Assembly (NCBI GenBank): GCA_017524805.1
Contig: JAFXUX010000007.1
Coordinates: forward strand, 1 to 64,000
Direction of reading: 5' to 3'
Source: Candidatus Methanomethylophilaceae archaeon
GTDB lineage: Archaea > Thermoplasmatota > Thermoplasmata > Methanomassiliicoccales > Methanomethylophilaceae
Length of the DNA: 64,000 bases
Under the pieces are notes generated by a model, which searched no databases, had not been told where the DNA came from, and saw only the letters and a list, made by a program, of their open reading frames with translations. Below are positions 43,724 to 52,157 of this stretch, piece by piece. The position numbers and the translations under genes are program-made. Each line of letters opens with the position of its first letter. Positions within the stretch are counted from its first letter, which is position 1.

Positions 43724-46700
43724 CTGCGTGAGAACACCCCCCTCTTGCTTCCGAGCCAGAATACAGCTATGAGCATGAGTATTCCGACCGCGAGCAGGAA
43801 CCAGATTCCTATTGGGACGCCGGATCTGCTGTTGAAGATGTTGTCTCCGCTGGCCTCCATGGAATCCATGCTGATGCTGATGTCCTCGGGCGACAAGCTG
43901 AGCGTGCTCTGCTTAGCGCCATCGACATACACATCTACAGTGCTGGAAGGCACGGTGGACGGAGAACTGCTGCTGGGCATGTTGGGCATGTACTTGACGT
44001 AGTAGACAGCGGTCTCGAGACCGTACAGGGTGAAGGTTTCGCCGCTGCTTCTGATGAGGCTCTGATCCTTATCGCATATGACGACGGACCATCCGCTGAC
44101 TTCAGGGGCGGTAAACGAGACCGTCTTGGCGTAGTTGTCGAGGTTGACGATGGTGATCGCATACATGTACTCGGATGCGGAGACCTTATCGAGGATTCCC
44201 TCGTACTCTTCATATCTCTCGCCGGAGGTGAGGATCCTGACGCCCTTGGTTTCTTCGTGAGACGCGCTGTTCTCGGTGATCTTGAGGGTCTTGCTCTCGG
44301 ATCCCGAAATGTTGGAGACGATGACGGTCATGCCGTCGGATCCCACTGCGACCAGCTCGTCATCGTAGACTCCGTTCACCGTGACGGAAGACGTGCTTCC
44401 TGCGGGTACGGTAACGCTGACGACCTTGGACAGGGACCAAGCGCTTCCGGGAGTGATGACATAGGTCATGGTCTTGGAGGAGCTGTTGGTGATGGAGACG
44501 GTGACGGTTCCATTTCCGTCCTTGAAGTCCGCGGATACGATGGATGCGCTGAAGGTCGCGTCCTCATCGACGACTTCCGATCCCTCTCCGGTCACGGCAA
44601 CATTGACGACGGAACCGTTGGAGATTCCGGTGACATACTTGCTGGCGGAGTAGCTGTACTTCGTGTCGCTCACGGTCTTGGACGCATCGACGTCGAATAT
44701 CGCGCTGGTCATGGTCGAAGGCATCTTGACCGTGAACTGTCCGTTCTCGATGGGGGAACGGATGCTGACGGTCTTGTTGTAATCGCTCACGAGAAGGGTA
44801 CCGTCCGCGACGGCGCCGATGTAACCGGTGACGGTCATGGGCGCGATGTCTGCGGTCATGTCGATGGAGACAGGCGCGGTGCCTTCCGCAAGATCGATGG
44901 TCGCGTATTTGACGTTCGCATCGGATGCGGCGGACGCAGCTGAAGACAGATAGTAGATGAATCCGTCCTTGAAGTAGTAGTTGCTTCCGTCCTGGTAGTA
45001 TTCGCCTTCATCTTCGTTGCAGTCGATCGTGAGGATGTCCGAATCGGCCTTGGTGATGGCGACCGAATGGGCATCGACGACTTCGAGCCCGGTGAATTCG
45101 GACTCTCCGGGGTAGACGTAAACGGTTCCGTTGAAGTATTTGCCCGCGGTGAGGACCTTAGCGGTGTACTGGCCGGGAGAGATCTGCTTGGTCTCGCCGG
45201 CGGCGAACGTGATGTCATCGCCGGTGCTGTAGGGCTCCAAGGTCATGTCGTAGCTGGAAGTTACTGACACAGGCTTGACGTAGTTGACAGGAGTGGAAGA
45301 CTCGCTGTACTTGGAGATCGTGACATAACACGAAGTGTTGCTCTCCCCTGCGGCCACCGAGGTTGTCGCGGAAGGCCCGTGGAAGTATTCGTTCTCGATG
45401 GCGCCATCGTTGAAGGCCACTTTGCACTCCACGTTGTCGGGCACATAGAAGTTGGAGACACCAGAGGAGTTGGTCATTCCGTAGATCACGTAGTCGCTGT
45501 CCTTATAGGTGAAGGATATCGACGAGGTGACGTAGGCGAGTCCGACGTTTCCGGAGCTGGTTCCGCTGGCGTACCTGAGGTAGGCGCTGATCCTCCTTCC
45601 GTTGTCCAGAGTGACATCGCCCATGTCGTTGTCGGCGCTGACTGTAAGGGTCATAGCCGTAACCATGTCGGAACCGTTGTTGGCGTAGACCGTGTAGGTT
45701 CCCGCGGGGATGTATATGGTGAACTTTCCGTCCTCTCCGGCGGTGGCCGAGATGGACTGCTTCGCAGAGTTCTGGAAGATGATGGTCCCAGAGGTCACGC
45801 CGTCCCCGTCCTTGAGCACTCCGGTGACTTTGACGGAGTCGTACTCGGATACGGAGAGGGTGCCGTCGTAGGTTCCGAGCAGGATCTTGGATCCGCTCAT
45901 TCCGTAGACGGTGTACTGCAGCTTGTCGGTGGCGAGGCTCTTGGGGATGCTGACCTTAGATCCGCCGTCATAGGTGACGGTGCTGAATTCTCCGGCGGAG
46001 AATGTAAGCGTGTTGGAGTTGGCCAGGGCGGTCTCGTCCGCCTGATAAGCGGTGATAGTCGCGGTCCTGTTGCCGCTGCTGATGTTGTACGTGGTCGACA
46101 AGGTGGTGATGTAGCCGTCCGCAAGCTGGAGCGAATACGTTCCGGGGAGGGCGGTGACGACTGCGGTACCATCCTCGATGGGAGCGGAATACTGGGCTCC
46201 GGTATTGACGTTCGTAGCGATCACGGTTCCGCCGTCGATCAGAGCGCCTTTGGCATCCTTGACGGTGGCGGTGATCGTCCTGGTGGTGGGCGAAATCACG
46301 AGTCCGGATACGCTCTTGCTGTCGTCGGAAGCCACGGTGAACTTAGAAGTCGCCAGTTTGGAAGCGGCTTTATCGTAGATCGTGACATCATACTGGCCTT
46401 CGAGCATGTTGTCGACGGAGAAAGTTCCGTCATCGGAATCGACAATGTATGTGGCGGCAGGCACAGAGCCGTTCTGGAACTCGAGCTTCATGGGGATTCC
46501 GGCGATGGCGCTGTCACCGGCATCGACCTGACCGGAAACGGTCACGGTGGGGATGGTGTAGGTTGCGGGAACCGTATCCCTGAAGGATGCTATCTCGACA
46601 TTGCCAGACTTCAGAACCACTTTGTAGCTGTTGTCAGCGGGAACCACAAGGGAATACTTCCCATTCCTGACGGTGTCGACAGAGGTGAGAATATCCTTTC

Positions 46701-49260
46701 CGGCGGTGGAGTTGTGCACGTACAGCTCGGCGCGGATTCCATCGGCGCTAGTTCCGTTGTCGGTGATGACGCTTCCGCTTGCGATGTATGTGCCGGATCC
46801 GTCTCCGACATACTTGTAAAGCATGTAGGATCCGAGGTAGTTGATGGTCCCTCCTTCGGACTTCTGCTTGGATATAGCCTCGTCATAATCGATGTATTTC
46901 CAGTCGCTGTCGTCATCGGGGTTCTTGTCGGAAGTGTACCTGACAATCCACTTCTCAAGGCTGAAACCGGCCATCTCGACGGGGTTCGCCGCGATGGTTC
47001 CGTTGCTCATGGACAGGTCGTACAGATATCCGTAGGAGCTGGTTTCGCCGGCGTCTGAAGCCGATGGGCCGATGTATGCCTTCCAGAAGAAGGTGTCGTA
47101 CATCTCATCGGTGTACATGGCGTATCCGTAGTACGCGTTGTAGCTGAAGAACTGGGAAGGAGCGCCGTATCCGTCCAGAGCATAATCGGCGAAGTATGCC
47201 AGACCAGAGAACTGATCGTTGCCGCCGTACTGCACGGGGACGAGCGTGGGATCGAGCAGGACATACGAGATCTTGTTGCCGGATCTGTCGCAGACCTTGT
47301 TGTAGGTATCGCAGATCTCCGTGAAACTCATGTTCTCGACCATCTCCTTCACGGACGCGAAGTAGAGGGCGTTCTCGTAGGAAACGTCGGATTTCAGCTT
47401 TCCGTAGTAGGAAGCGTTTTCCTCAAGCTCCTTGTAAAGGGCGCCCTTGTCGTTGCAATAAGTCTTGATGGTGTTGTACACGTTCTGATTGGAGAAATCC
47501 GAAGCGTAATTGTCGATGTTGCTGGAGGTGATGATGCGCATCATCATGGATGCGACCGCTCCGGACGAACCGTCCGAAAGCAGGACATGGGATATCGCCG
47601 AAGCGCCGTCTCCTGTGACATCGCCTACCGTCTTGAAATCGCCGGATGCTATCGCGTCATAAGTGTAATCGACGCGGCTCACAAGCGCCCCGGATTTGGC
47701 GTCGGCAGATTGGGAATCCCAAATCTGGCCCAGAGGGTAGCTTTCGCCTTCTTTGATCGTGAACTGGGTGTTGCCGTTGTAGAGAACGTTGTCGGAATCG
47801 TTGGTGGGAACCCCTGCGTCAAGCCCGTAGACGAGGTTGGGCACGAATACGAGCAGAGCGACGATGAGGATGGCCGCGAAGGGCAAAGACAGGAACTTCT
47901 TGGCGCTCTTGGTGATGCCGGCAGTCCTGACATCCTTGATCCAGCCCCTGACATCCGCGTATTTGACGAACTTGTAGAGGGCAGCTCCGGACGCGACGCC
48001 GAAGACGGATCCGATTGCCGCGGCGGTCCCGTAGGAATCCCAGACGGCAAAGAACAGGACGTACAGCCAGACGGTGATGAAGAGCCTGGCGGAAGAGCGG
48101 TCCTTTCTGATGAACACATATGTCTCGTAGACAGCGAGGCAGAAGGGAAGCCACATGGTGAGCCACCCGTAATAGGACGCCACATTGGACATGGACACGC
48201 GGGTGACGACGGCTTTGTCCATCAGGGCGGTATAGATGCTGTTCTTGCCTACGAAATCGCTGAACAGATCGGGGGCGCCGAAATACATCGCAACAAGAGC
48301 GATCAGGAATACGACGATAAGCGCGGGTATGCTGACCACCCAAGAGACATTCTTGAGGGCAAGGAAAGCCGCGCCGAAAGCCAGAGCGAAAATCGCGAGG
48401 ATGCAGGGTCCGGAGAATGCCGCATCCCAAAGTCCGGCGGGTATGTAATAGACCGCGGACATCGCCAATCCGATGACCATCATCAGGGCGTAGGCCAGAT
48501 AAGCTTCGACCATGGATTTGTTCTGGACGCGATAAACGACCATCTGAAGGAGCATAGCTCCTGCGACCACGGCGAACAGGACTCCGAAGCCGTTCCAAGT
48601 GAGAGCTGAGAGGCCCAGGAATATTCCGGCGATCACAGCGTTCAGCAGAACGGTCTTGCGCCCTTCGGAATCGATGGCTTTGGCGACCCTGAACATGAAC
48701 AAGGACATGAAAGCCACGAGGAATGCCGCAAGAGCGAACTCGGTCCCGTTTGAGAACGCGGACGAAGCTATGGGGAGGGGAAGGAACGCGAAGATCAGAG
48801 CAGAGATGACTCCGATGAGCTTGTTGCCGAACATCTCCTTGGCGACAAGATACACAGGAATGCATGTCAGAGCGCCGATCACGGGGTTGAGTCCGCCCAT
48901 AGCTGCTGATGCGGAAGTGAAGGATGCAATTCCCGCCGCGATGAAATCGTACAGAGGCGGGTATACATTGAGACCACCGAGAGGGTAGTTGACGGCGGCA
49001 TCTGCTCCGATGGCATAAGTGCCGTTCAATATGCTTTCAACCACATGCAGATGATATTGAGCGCCCGAACCTCCAGACAACGCGAAATCGTTGTTCGCAG
49101 AGATGCCGTATGCGAACACCGTCCTGAGCAGCAAAGCTATTATGACGATGACGCAGAGGGAAAGGACGCCCCAGTGGGTTTTTAACCATCCATCGCCGCC
49201 GCTATTGCGGCTTACCTCCTTTTCAGAGGCGGATGGCGACTCATTTCCAATTTTGGGCAT
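43720..49260 (-). CDS. Giant STT3/AglB-like membrane protein with long extracellular repeat region
   Basis: About 1846 aa. Residues 25-490 hold around 12-13 membrane helices arranged as in AglB/STT3 oligosaccharyltransferases. The C-terminal 1200 residues are extracellular, made of carboxypeptidase-regulatory-like and other beta domains, ending in a membrane helix and a basic tail. Two catalytic landmarks differ: the first loop reads GGSGAQYHLH where an Asp before a Tyr-His is usual, and the WWDYG position reads SRVDYT (near residue 526). It may be an inactive or altered OST, or a scaffold. The start MPKIGNESP has GGAG 8 nt upstream and lies after the start predicted from the TATA box at 49304-49315. 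No CGA was found. Confidence 0.8.
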   Translation of the reverse strand: MPKIGNESPSASEKEVSRNSGGDGWLKTHWGVLSLCVIVIIALLLRTVFAYGISANNDFALSGGSGAQYHLHVVESILNGTYAIGADAAVNYPLGGLNVYPPLYDFIAAGIASFTSASAAMGGLNPVIGALTCIPVYLVAKEMFGNKLIGVISALIFAFLPLPIASSAFSNGTEFALAAFLVAFMSLFMFRVAKAIDSEGRKTVLLNAVIAGIFLGLSALTWNGFGVLFAVVAGAMLLQMVVYRVQNKSMVEAYLAYALMMVIGLAMSAVYYIPAGLWDAAFSGPCILAIFALAFGAAFLALKNVSWVVSIPALIVVFLIALVAMYFGAPDLFSDFVGKNSIYTALMDKAVVTRVSMSNVASYYGWLTMWLPFCLAVYETYVFIRKDRSSARLFITVWLYVLFFAVWDSYGTAAAIGSVFGVASGAALYKFVKYADVRGWIKDVRTAGITKSAKKFLSLPFAAILIVALLVFVPNLVYGLDAGVPTNDSDNVLYNGNTQFTIKEGESYPLGQIWDSQSADAKSGALVSRVDYTYDAIASGDFKTVGDVTGDGASAISHVLLSDGSSGAVASMMMRIITSSNIDNYASDFSNQNVYNTIKTYCNDKGALYKELEENASYYGKLKSDVSYENALYFASVKEMVENMSFTEICDTYNKVCDRSGNKISYVLLDPTLVPVQYGGNDQFSGLAYFADYALDGYGAPSQFFSYNAYYGYAMYTDEMYDTFFWKAYIGPSASDAGETSSYGYLYDLSMSNGTIAANPVEMAGFSLEKWIVRYTSDKNPDDDSDWKYIDYDEAISKQKSEGGTINYLGSYMLYKYVGDGSGTYIASGSVITDNGTSADGIRAELYVHNSTAGKDILTSVDTVRNGKYSLVVPADNSYKVVLKSGNVEIASFRDTVPATYTIPTVTVSGQVDAGDSAIAGIPMKLEFQNGSVPAATYIVDSDDGTFSVDNMLEGQYDVTIYDKAASKLATSKFTVASDDSKSVSGLVISPTTRTITATVKDAKGALIDGGTVIATNVNTGAQYSAPIEDGTAVVTALPGTYSLQLADGYITTLSTTYNISSGNRTATITAYQADETALANSNTLTFSAGEFSTVTYDGGSKVSIPKSLATDKLQYTVYGMSGSKILLGTYDGTLSVSEYDSVKVTGVLKDGDGVTSGTIIFQNSAKQSISATAGEDGKFTIYIPAGTYTVYANNGSDMVTAMTLTVSADNDMGDVTLDNGRRISAYLRYASGTSSGNVGLAYVTSSISFTYKDSDYVIYGMTNSSGVSNFYVPDNVECKVAFNDGAIENEYFHGPSATTSVAAGESNTSCYVTISKYSESSTPVNYVKPVSVTSSYDMTLEPYSTGDDITFAAGETKQISPGQYTAKVLTAGKYFNGTVYVYPGESEFTGLEVVDAHSVAITKADSDILTIDCNEDEGEYYQDGSNYYFKDGFIYYLSSAASAASDANVKYATIDLAEGTAPVSIDMTADIAPMTVTGYIGAVADGTLLVSDYNKTVSIRSPIENGQFTVKMPSTMTSAIFDVDASKTVSDTKYSYSASKYVTGISNGSVVNVAVTGEGSEVVDEDATFSASIVSADFKDGNGTVTVSITNSSSKTMTYVITPGSAWSLSKVVSVTVPAGSTSSVTVNGVYDDELVAVGSDGMTVIVSNISGSESKTLKITENSASHEETKGVRILTSGERYEEYEGILDKVSASEYMYAITIVNLDNYAKTVSFTAPEVSGWSVVICDKDQSLIRSSGETFTLYGLETAVYYVKYMPNMPSSSSPSTVPSSTVDVYVDGAKQSTLSLSPEDISISMDSMEASGDNIFNSRSGVPIGIWFLLAVGILMLIAVFWLGSKRGVFSRR

Positions 49261-49303
49261 TCTTAAGTCTCCGTCTTTAGAACAGCGGTTCATTGAGCGA
49301 CCT

Positions 49304-49315
49304 GTATAAATAAGT
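49304..49315 (-). promoter_or_regulatory. TATA box of the aglB-like gene
   Basis: Minus strand reads TTATTTATACAG; it predicts transcription near 49285. It lies just downstream of the CGA end of pyrF, and inside the pyrF frame if CGA were read as arginine. Confidence 0.55.
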
Positions 49316-49384
49316 TTTAGCATGAAATATTATATAATAAGAGAAGGGGGAGGGAAATCGTTTGCAGCGGGTCGGTCTGGGCGA

Positions 49385-50029
49385 TCGCAATCCGAGCATG
49401 TCGTCGGCGTAAAGCTTCGCCGCTTCGCGGGGGTCATCAGCCCCATATATCGCCCTGCCGACTATGGCATAATCCGCGCCTGCGCGTATCGCATCGGAAG
49501 CTTTGCCTCCCTGGGCGCCGACGCCCGGGGACAGAATCTTCCTGTCCGGACCTATTACCGCACGGATGGCAGCAATCCTGTCCGGGCGCGTTGCGGGCGC
49601 GATGAATCCTTTTGCCCCGCATTCGGCCCCGAGCCTCGCCATCTCTTCCGCATGGAGAGCGGTGAACATTTTGGCCCCTGGATGGCTCATCTCGGTGACG
49701 GCATAGATTTCCGCCCCTCCGGCCGCCTCGACCGCCGCCCTCAAAGAATCGTCTCCGGTGAACGCGTGCACTATCACGGCGGACGCGCCCCTGGAAACGG
49801 CGTTCTCGACGATCAGCCTGACAGTGTTGGGTATGTCGGCCACCTTGAAATCGCATATGACTTCGGACAGTTCGGAAAGGCGGTTGATCATCTGCGGGCC
49901 TTCGGAAAGGACCAGAGGCCAATTGATCTTTATCGCGTCGACGATATCGGCCACCTTCCCGGCGACTGCCAAAGCTTTCTCCCCGTCCGTCTCGTCCAAG
50001 GCGAGGACCAGCCTGCTCTCTTTCTTCAT
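49385..50029 (-). CDS. pyrF: Orotidine-5'-phosphate decarboxylase; ends at CGA
   Basis: 214 aa, TIM-barrel enzyme of pyrimidine synthesis (OMP to UMP). Motifs: LALDETDGEKAL at the N-terminus, KINWPLVLS, the catalytic VICDFKVADIPNT (DxKxxD), SPGVGAQGG, and the C-terminal GRAIYGADDPREAAK. The family ends shortly after the last helix, here LYADDMLGL, and the next codon is CGA (49385-49387). With standard stops the frame would continue 108 nt into the start of the aglB-like gene, through its promoter. Length 214 fits archaeal PyrF. It is divergent from the radical SAM gene. Confidence 0.9.
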
Positions 50030-50082
50030 GGTTGCATGACCTTCCCGACACTTATTAAACCATCGCGTCCGATGGGCGGAAC

Positions 50083-51132
50083 ATGATCGAGGAGATGGAA
50101 TGCGGATCGGCCTGCTCAGGAAAACTTGCCGAAGGCTGCGAGCACTGCATAAACGGCTCCAAAATGGTCCTTCTGGTCACTGGGAAGTGCCCATGGGGAT
50201 GCGAATACTGCCCGGTATCCCTGGAGAAGAAGGGGAAAGACGTCATCTACGCCAACGAAGCGAGAGTGTACTCAGACTCCGAGATAATCGCCGAGGCGGA
50301 GGCCATGGACGCCACAGGAACCGGGATCACCGGCGGAGACCCGCTGTCATGCATGGATCGCACTTTGCATATGATCCGCATGCTTAAGGAGAAGTTCGGG
50401 CCGGAGCACCACATCCACCTTTATACCGCGACCATCGACCTGGACAAAGCCAAAAAGCTGGAGGAGGCCGGTTTGGATGAGATCCGCTTCCACCCGCCCA
50501 GAAAGATGTGGACGGAAATGGATGGCACCATGCTCGCGGAGATCGCGTCCCAATGCAGGATGGACGTCGGTATCGAGGTCCCGGCGATCCCCGGCGCCGC
50601 CGACGAGCTCTGCGCCCTGATGGATTACGCGGAAAAAATAGGGATAAAATTCGCCAACATCAACGAGCTCGAATTCTCGGAGAGCAACTGGGACATGATG
50701 GAAGCCAACGGTTACGAGGTCAGGGACGAAATCTCCGCCGCCGTCCTCGGGTCCGAGGAAACCGCCAGGGAAGTCATGGAGAGATGCCCCGGCATGAGCA
50801 TCCATTTCTGCTCCTCGCCGTTCAAGGACGGAGTCCAGCTCAGGAGGAGGCTCATCCGCCGCGCAGAGCGCATCTGCAAGGACTACCAGGCCATCACAGA
50901 GGACGGAACCCTTGTGCGCGGCTTCGTCTACGCCAAAGACCTTGATGCCGCCGCAGAAGCCCTCAGAGCCCTGGGCGTCGAAGACGATATGATGGCCGTT
51001 CTGGACGGCAAGATCGAGGTGGCCCCGTGGATACTGGAGGATATCGCCGAGGATCTGAGATTCAAATGCGTGATTTCCGAGCAGTATCCGACCGCGGACG
51101 CACTGGAAGTCGAGAGAACCCCGTTGAACTGA
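50083..51132 (+). CDS. Radical SAM protein, COG2108-type (PFL-activase-related)
   Basis: 349 aa. The radical SAM cluster CPWGCEYC (CxxxCxxC, about residues 37-44) is preceded by a short N-terminal CEHCINGSKMVL region with its own cysteines. It is followed by GTGITGGDPL for SAM binding. This matches the archaeal family related to pyruvate-formate-lyase activating enzymes (COG2108), whose substrate is unknown. The C-terminal third has no further cysteine cluster. ATG at 50083, divergent from pyrF, with 53 nt between. A strong hairpin follows the TGA. Confidence 0.88.
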   Translation: MIEEMECGSACSGKLAEGCEHCINGSKMVLLVTGKCPWGCEYCPVSLEKKGKDVIYANEARVYSDSEIIAEAEAMDATGTGITGGDPLSCMDRTLHMIRMLKEKFGPEHHIHLYTATIDLDKAKKLEEAGLDEIRFHPPRKMWTEMDGTMLAEIASQCRMDVGIEVPAIPGAADELCALMDYAEKIGIKFANINELEFSESNWDMMEANGYEVRDEISAAVLGSEETAREVMERCPGMSIHFCSSPFKDGVQLRRRLIRRAERICKDYQAITEDGTLVRGFVYAKDLDAAAEALRALGVEDDMMAVLDGKIEVAPWILEDIAEDLRFKCVISEQYPTADALEVERTPLN

Positions 51133-51149
51133 CCGAAAACAGGAAAAAT

Positions 51150-51166
51150 GGAGGGGAAACCCCTCC
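51150..51166 (+). terminator. Terminator between radical SAM and nusA genes
   Basis: GGAGGGG-AAA-CCCCTCC followed by AAAATCGTTTT, so it could work in both directions for the two convergent genes. Confidence 0.7.
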
Positions 51167-51215
51167 AAAATCGTTTTGCGTTTCCCCTGCCGAGCCTGGG
51201 AGGCCGAAGGGGGAC

Positions 51216-51644
51216 TCAATCGACGCTGAGGCTCTGGATCTCGTGATGCCTGTTCACGATGTCCCTGGCGATGCGAAGATTCTTCCCGGCCTTCCCAATG
51301 GCGCGGCCCTTGAGTTTGGGGTCCACGGTTACGGTGGCGTGAGTGATGTTCCCGCGCTGCTCGATAACGACCTTCTGAGGATTGTAAATGTGGAAGACGT
51401 TCATGACGAACTGCTCGGGATCGTCGGAGTATTCGACGACCTGGATGTTCTTTCCGGTCTTTTCCTTGAGTTTTATGACATGCTCGCCTTTCTTTCCGAC
51501 AGCGATGTTGCCCTGTCCTTTCTCGACCACGAACACCAGTTTGTCTTCGGTGTCCATGCAGTCGATGGCGTTTGCCTTGGTTATCTGCTCGAAGAGCGAG
51601 ATGTACCTGAGCGTATCCTCGGTAAGTACGATATCTGCGGACAT
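51216..51644 (-). CDS. nusA: Archaeal transcription factor NusA
   Basis: 142 aa, two KH domains only, as usual for archaeal NusA. Motifs: GNIAVGKKGEHVIKL in the first KH and GRAIGKAGKNLRIA in the second. The ATG at 51644 (MSADIVLTED) has GTGAGGAA just upstream. It directly follows rpl30e, as in the standard archaeal rpoHBA1A2-rpl30e-nusA order. Confidence 0.95.
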   Translation of the reverse strand: MSADIVLTEDTLRYISLFEQITKANAIDCMDTEDKLVFVVEKGQGNIAVGKKGEHVIKLKEKTGKNIQVVEYSDDPEQFVMNVFHIYNPQKVVIEQRGNITHATVTVDPKLKGRAIGKAGKNLRIARDIVNRHHEIQSLSVD

Positions 51645-51649
51645 ATTCC

Positions 51650-51937
51650 TCACAGCGTTAAGATGTTGGAGCTGCCTTTGTCGATGATCGCCAGGGCAGA
51701 CACGGAAAAGGGCTTTCCGCAGAAGGCTCCGAGCTCCATGTTGTTTCCGCTGTATACATGGACCTTGACTCCGATGTCGCCTTTGAGCTCCTCTGAAGGG
51801 CAGTTCCTGGCTAGGATGACCATCTGGGCCCTCCCTGCCTTGACGGCTTTCTTGGTCTGCTCGACCCCGAACTCCACCTTTCCGGTTGTGATCGCTGATT
51901 TCAATGCTATGCTTATGTCGACGTTCTCGTCTCTCAT
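51650..51937 (-). CDS. rpl30e: Ribosomal protein L30e
   Basis: 95 aa large-subunit protein of the L7Ae/L30e fold. Typical features: DISIALKSAITTGKVEFGVEQTKKAVK shortened to its core KxAxxTGKV, VILARNCP, VHVYSGNNMELG and a final FSVSALAIID. The ATG at 51937 is preceded by GGGGGATACACAG on the minus strand. It ends 5 nt before nusA starts. The frame is open upstream to 52069, but that extension contains CGA codons and is not family-like. Confidence 0.94.
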   Translation of the reverse strand: MRDENVDISIALKSAITTGKVEFGVEQTKKAVKAGRAQMVILARNCPSEELKGDIGVKVHVYSGNNMELGAFCGKPFSVSALAIIDKGSSNILTL

Positions 51938-52134
51938 CTGTGTATCCCCCTTTCTCTTTCGGGTTGTAAGCGGTTTCGAGGCTGCCGGCCTCTGCGGTCT
52001 GCCTCGGCGTTCTCGCCGGATCCTCAAGGCGATCCGACTCTCCCACCGTTGCAGCGTGAAGGAGATCATTCCGCCCTCCTTTCGGAAGACGCCCGGTTTT
52101 CCGGGATTCCTGCCGGCCGCTCGGGCCGGTGTGT

Positions 52135-52149
52135 GGGGGCGATGCCCCC
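52135..52149 (-). terminator. Hairpin after rpoA2
   Basis: GGGGGC-GAT-GCCCCC 9 nt after the rpoA2 TGA, followed by a second GC hairpin (CCGGCC/GGCCGG). It may separate rpoA2 from rpl30e-nusA or reduce read-through. No long T tract. Confidence 0.45.
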
Positions 52150-52157
52150 GCTGAGCT

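Noticed and set aside
45379-47058. Long antisense frames, for example 280-1068, 6049-8073, 45379-47058, 54118-56595 and 57618-60203 on the plus strand
   Set aside because: They mirror strongly coding minus-strand genes (dnaK, glnN, aglB-like, rpoA1, rpoB). They have low-complexity composition typical of antisense frames in GC-rich genes, and no motifs or ribosome binding sites.
3576-50029. Explaining the eight missing stops by frameshift or sequencing errors
   Set aside because: All eight share the same feature, a first in-frame CGA at the expected end, and the genes are otherwise intact. Random errors would not produce one codon each time, nor its absence elsewhere.
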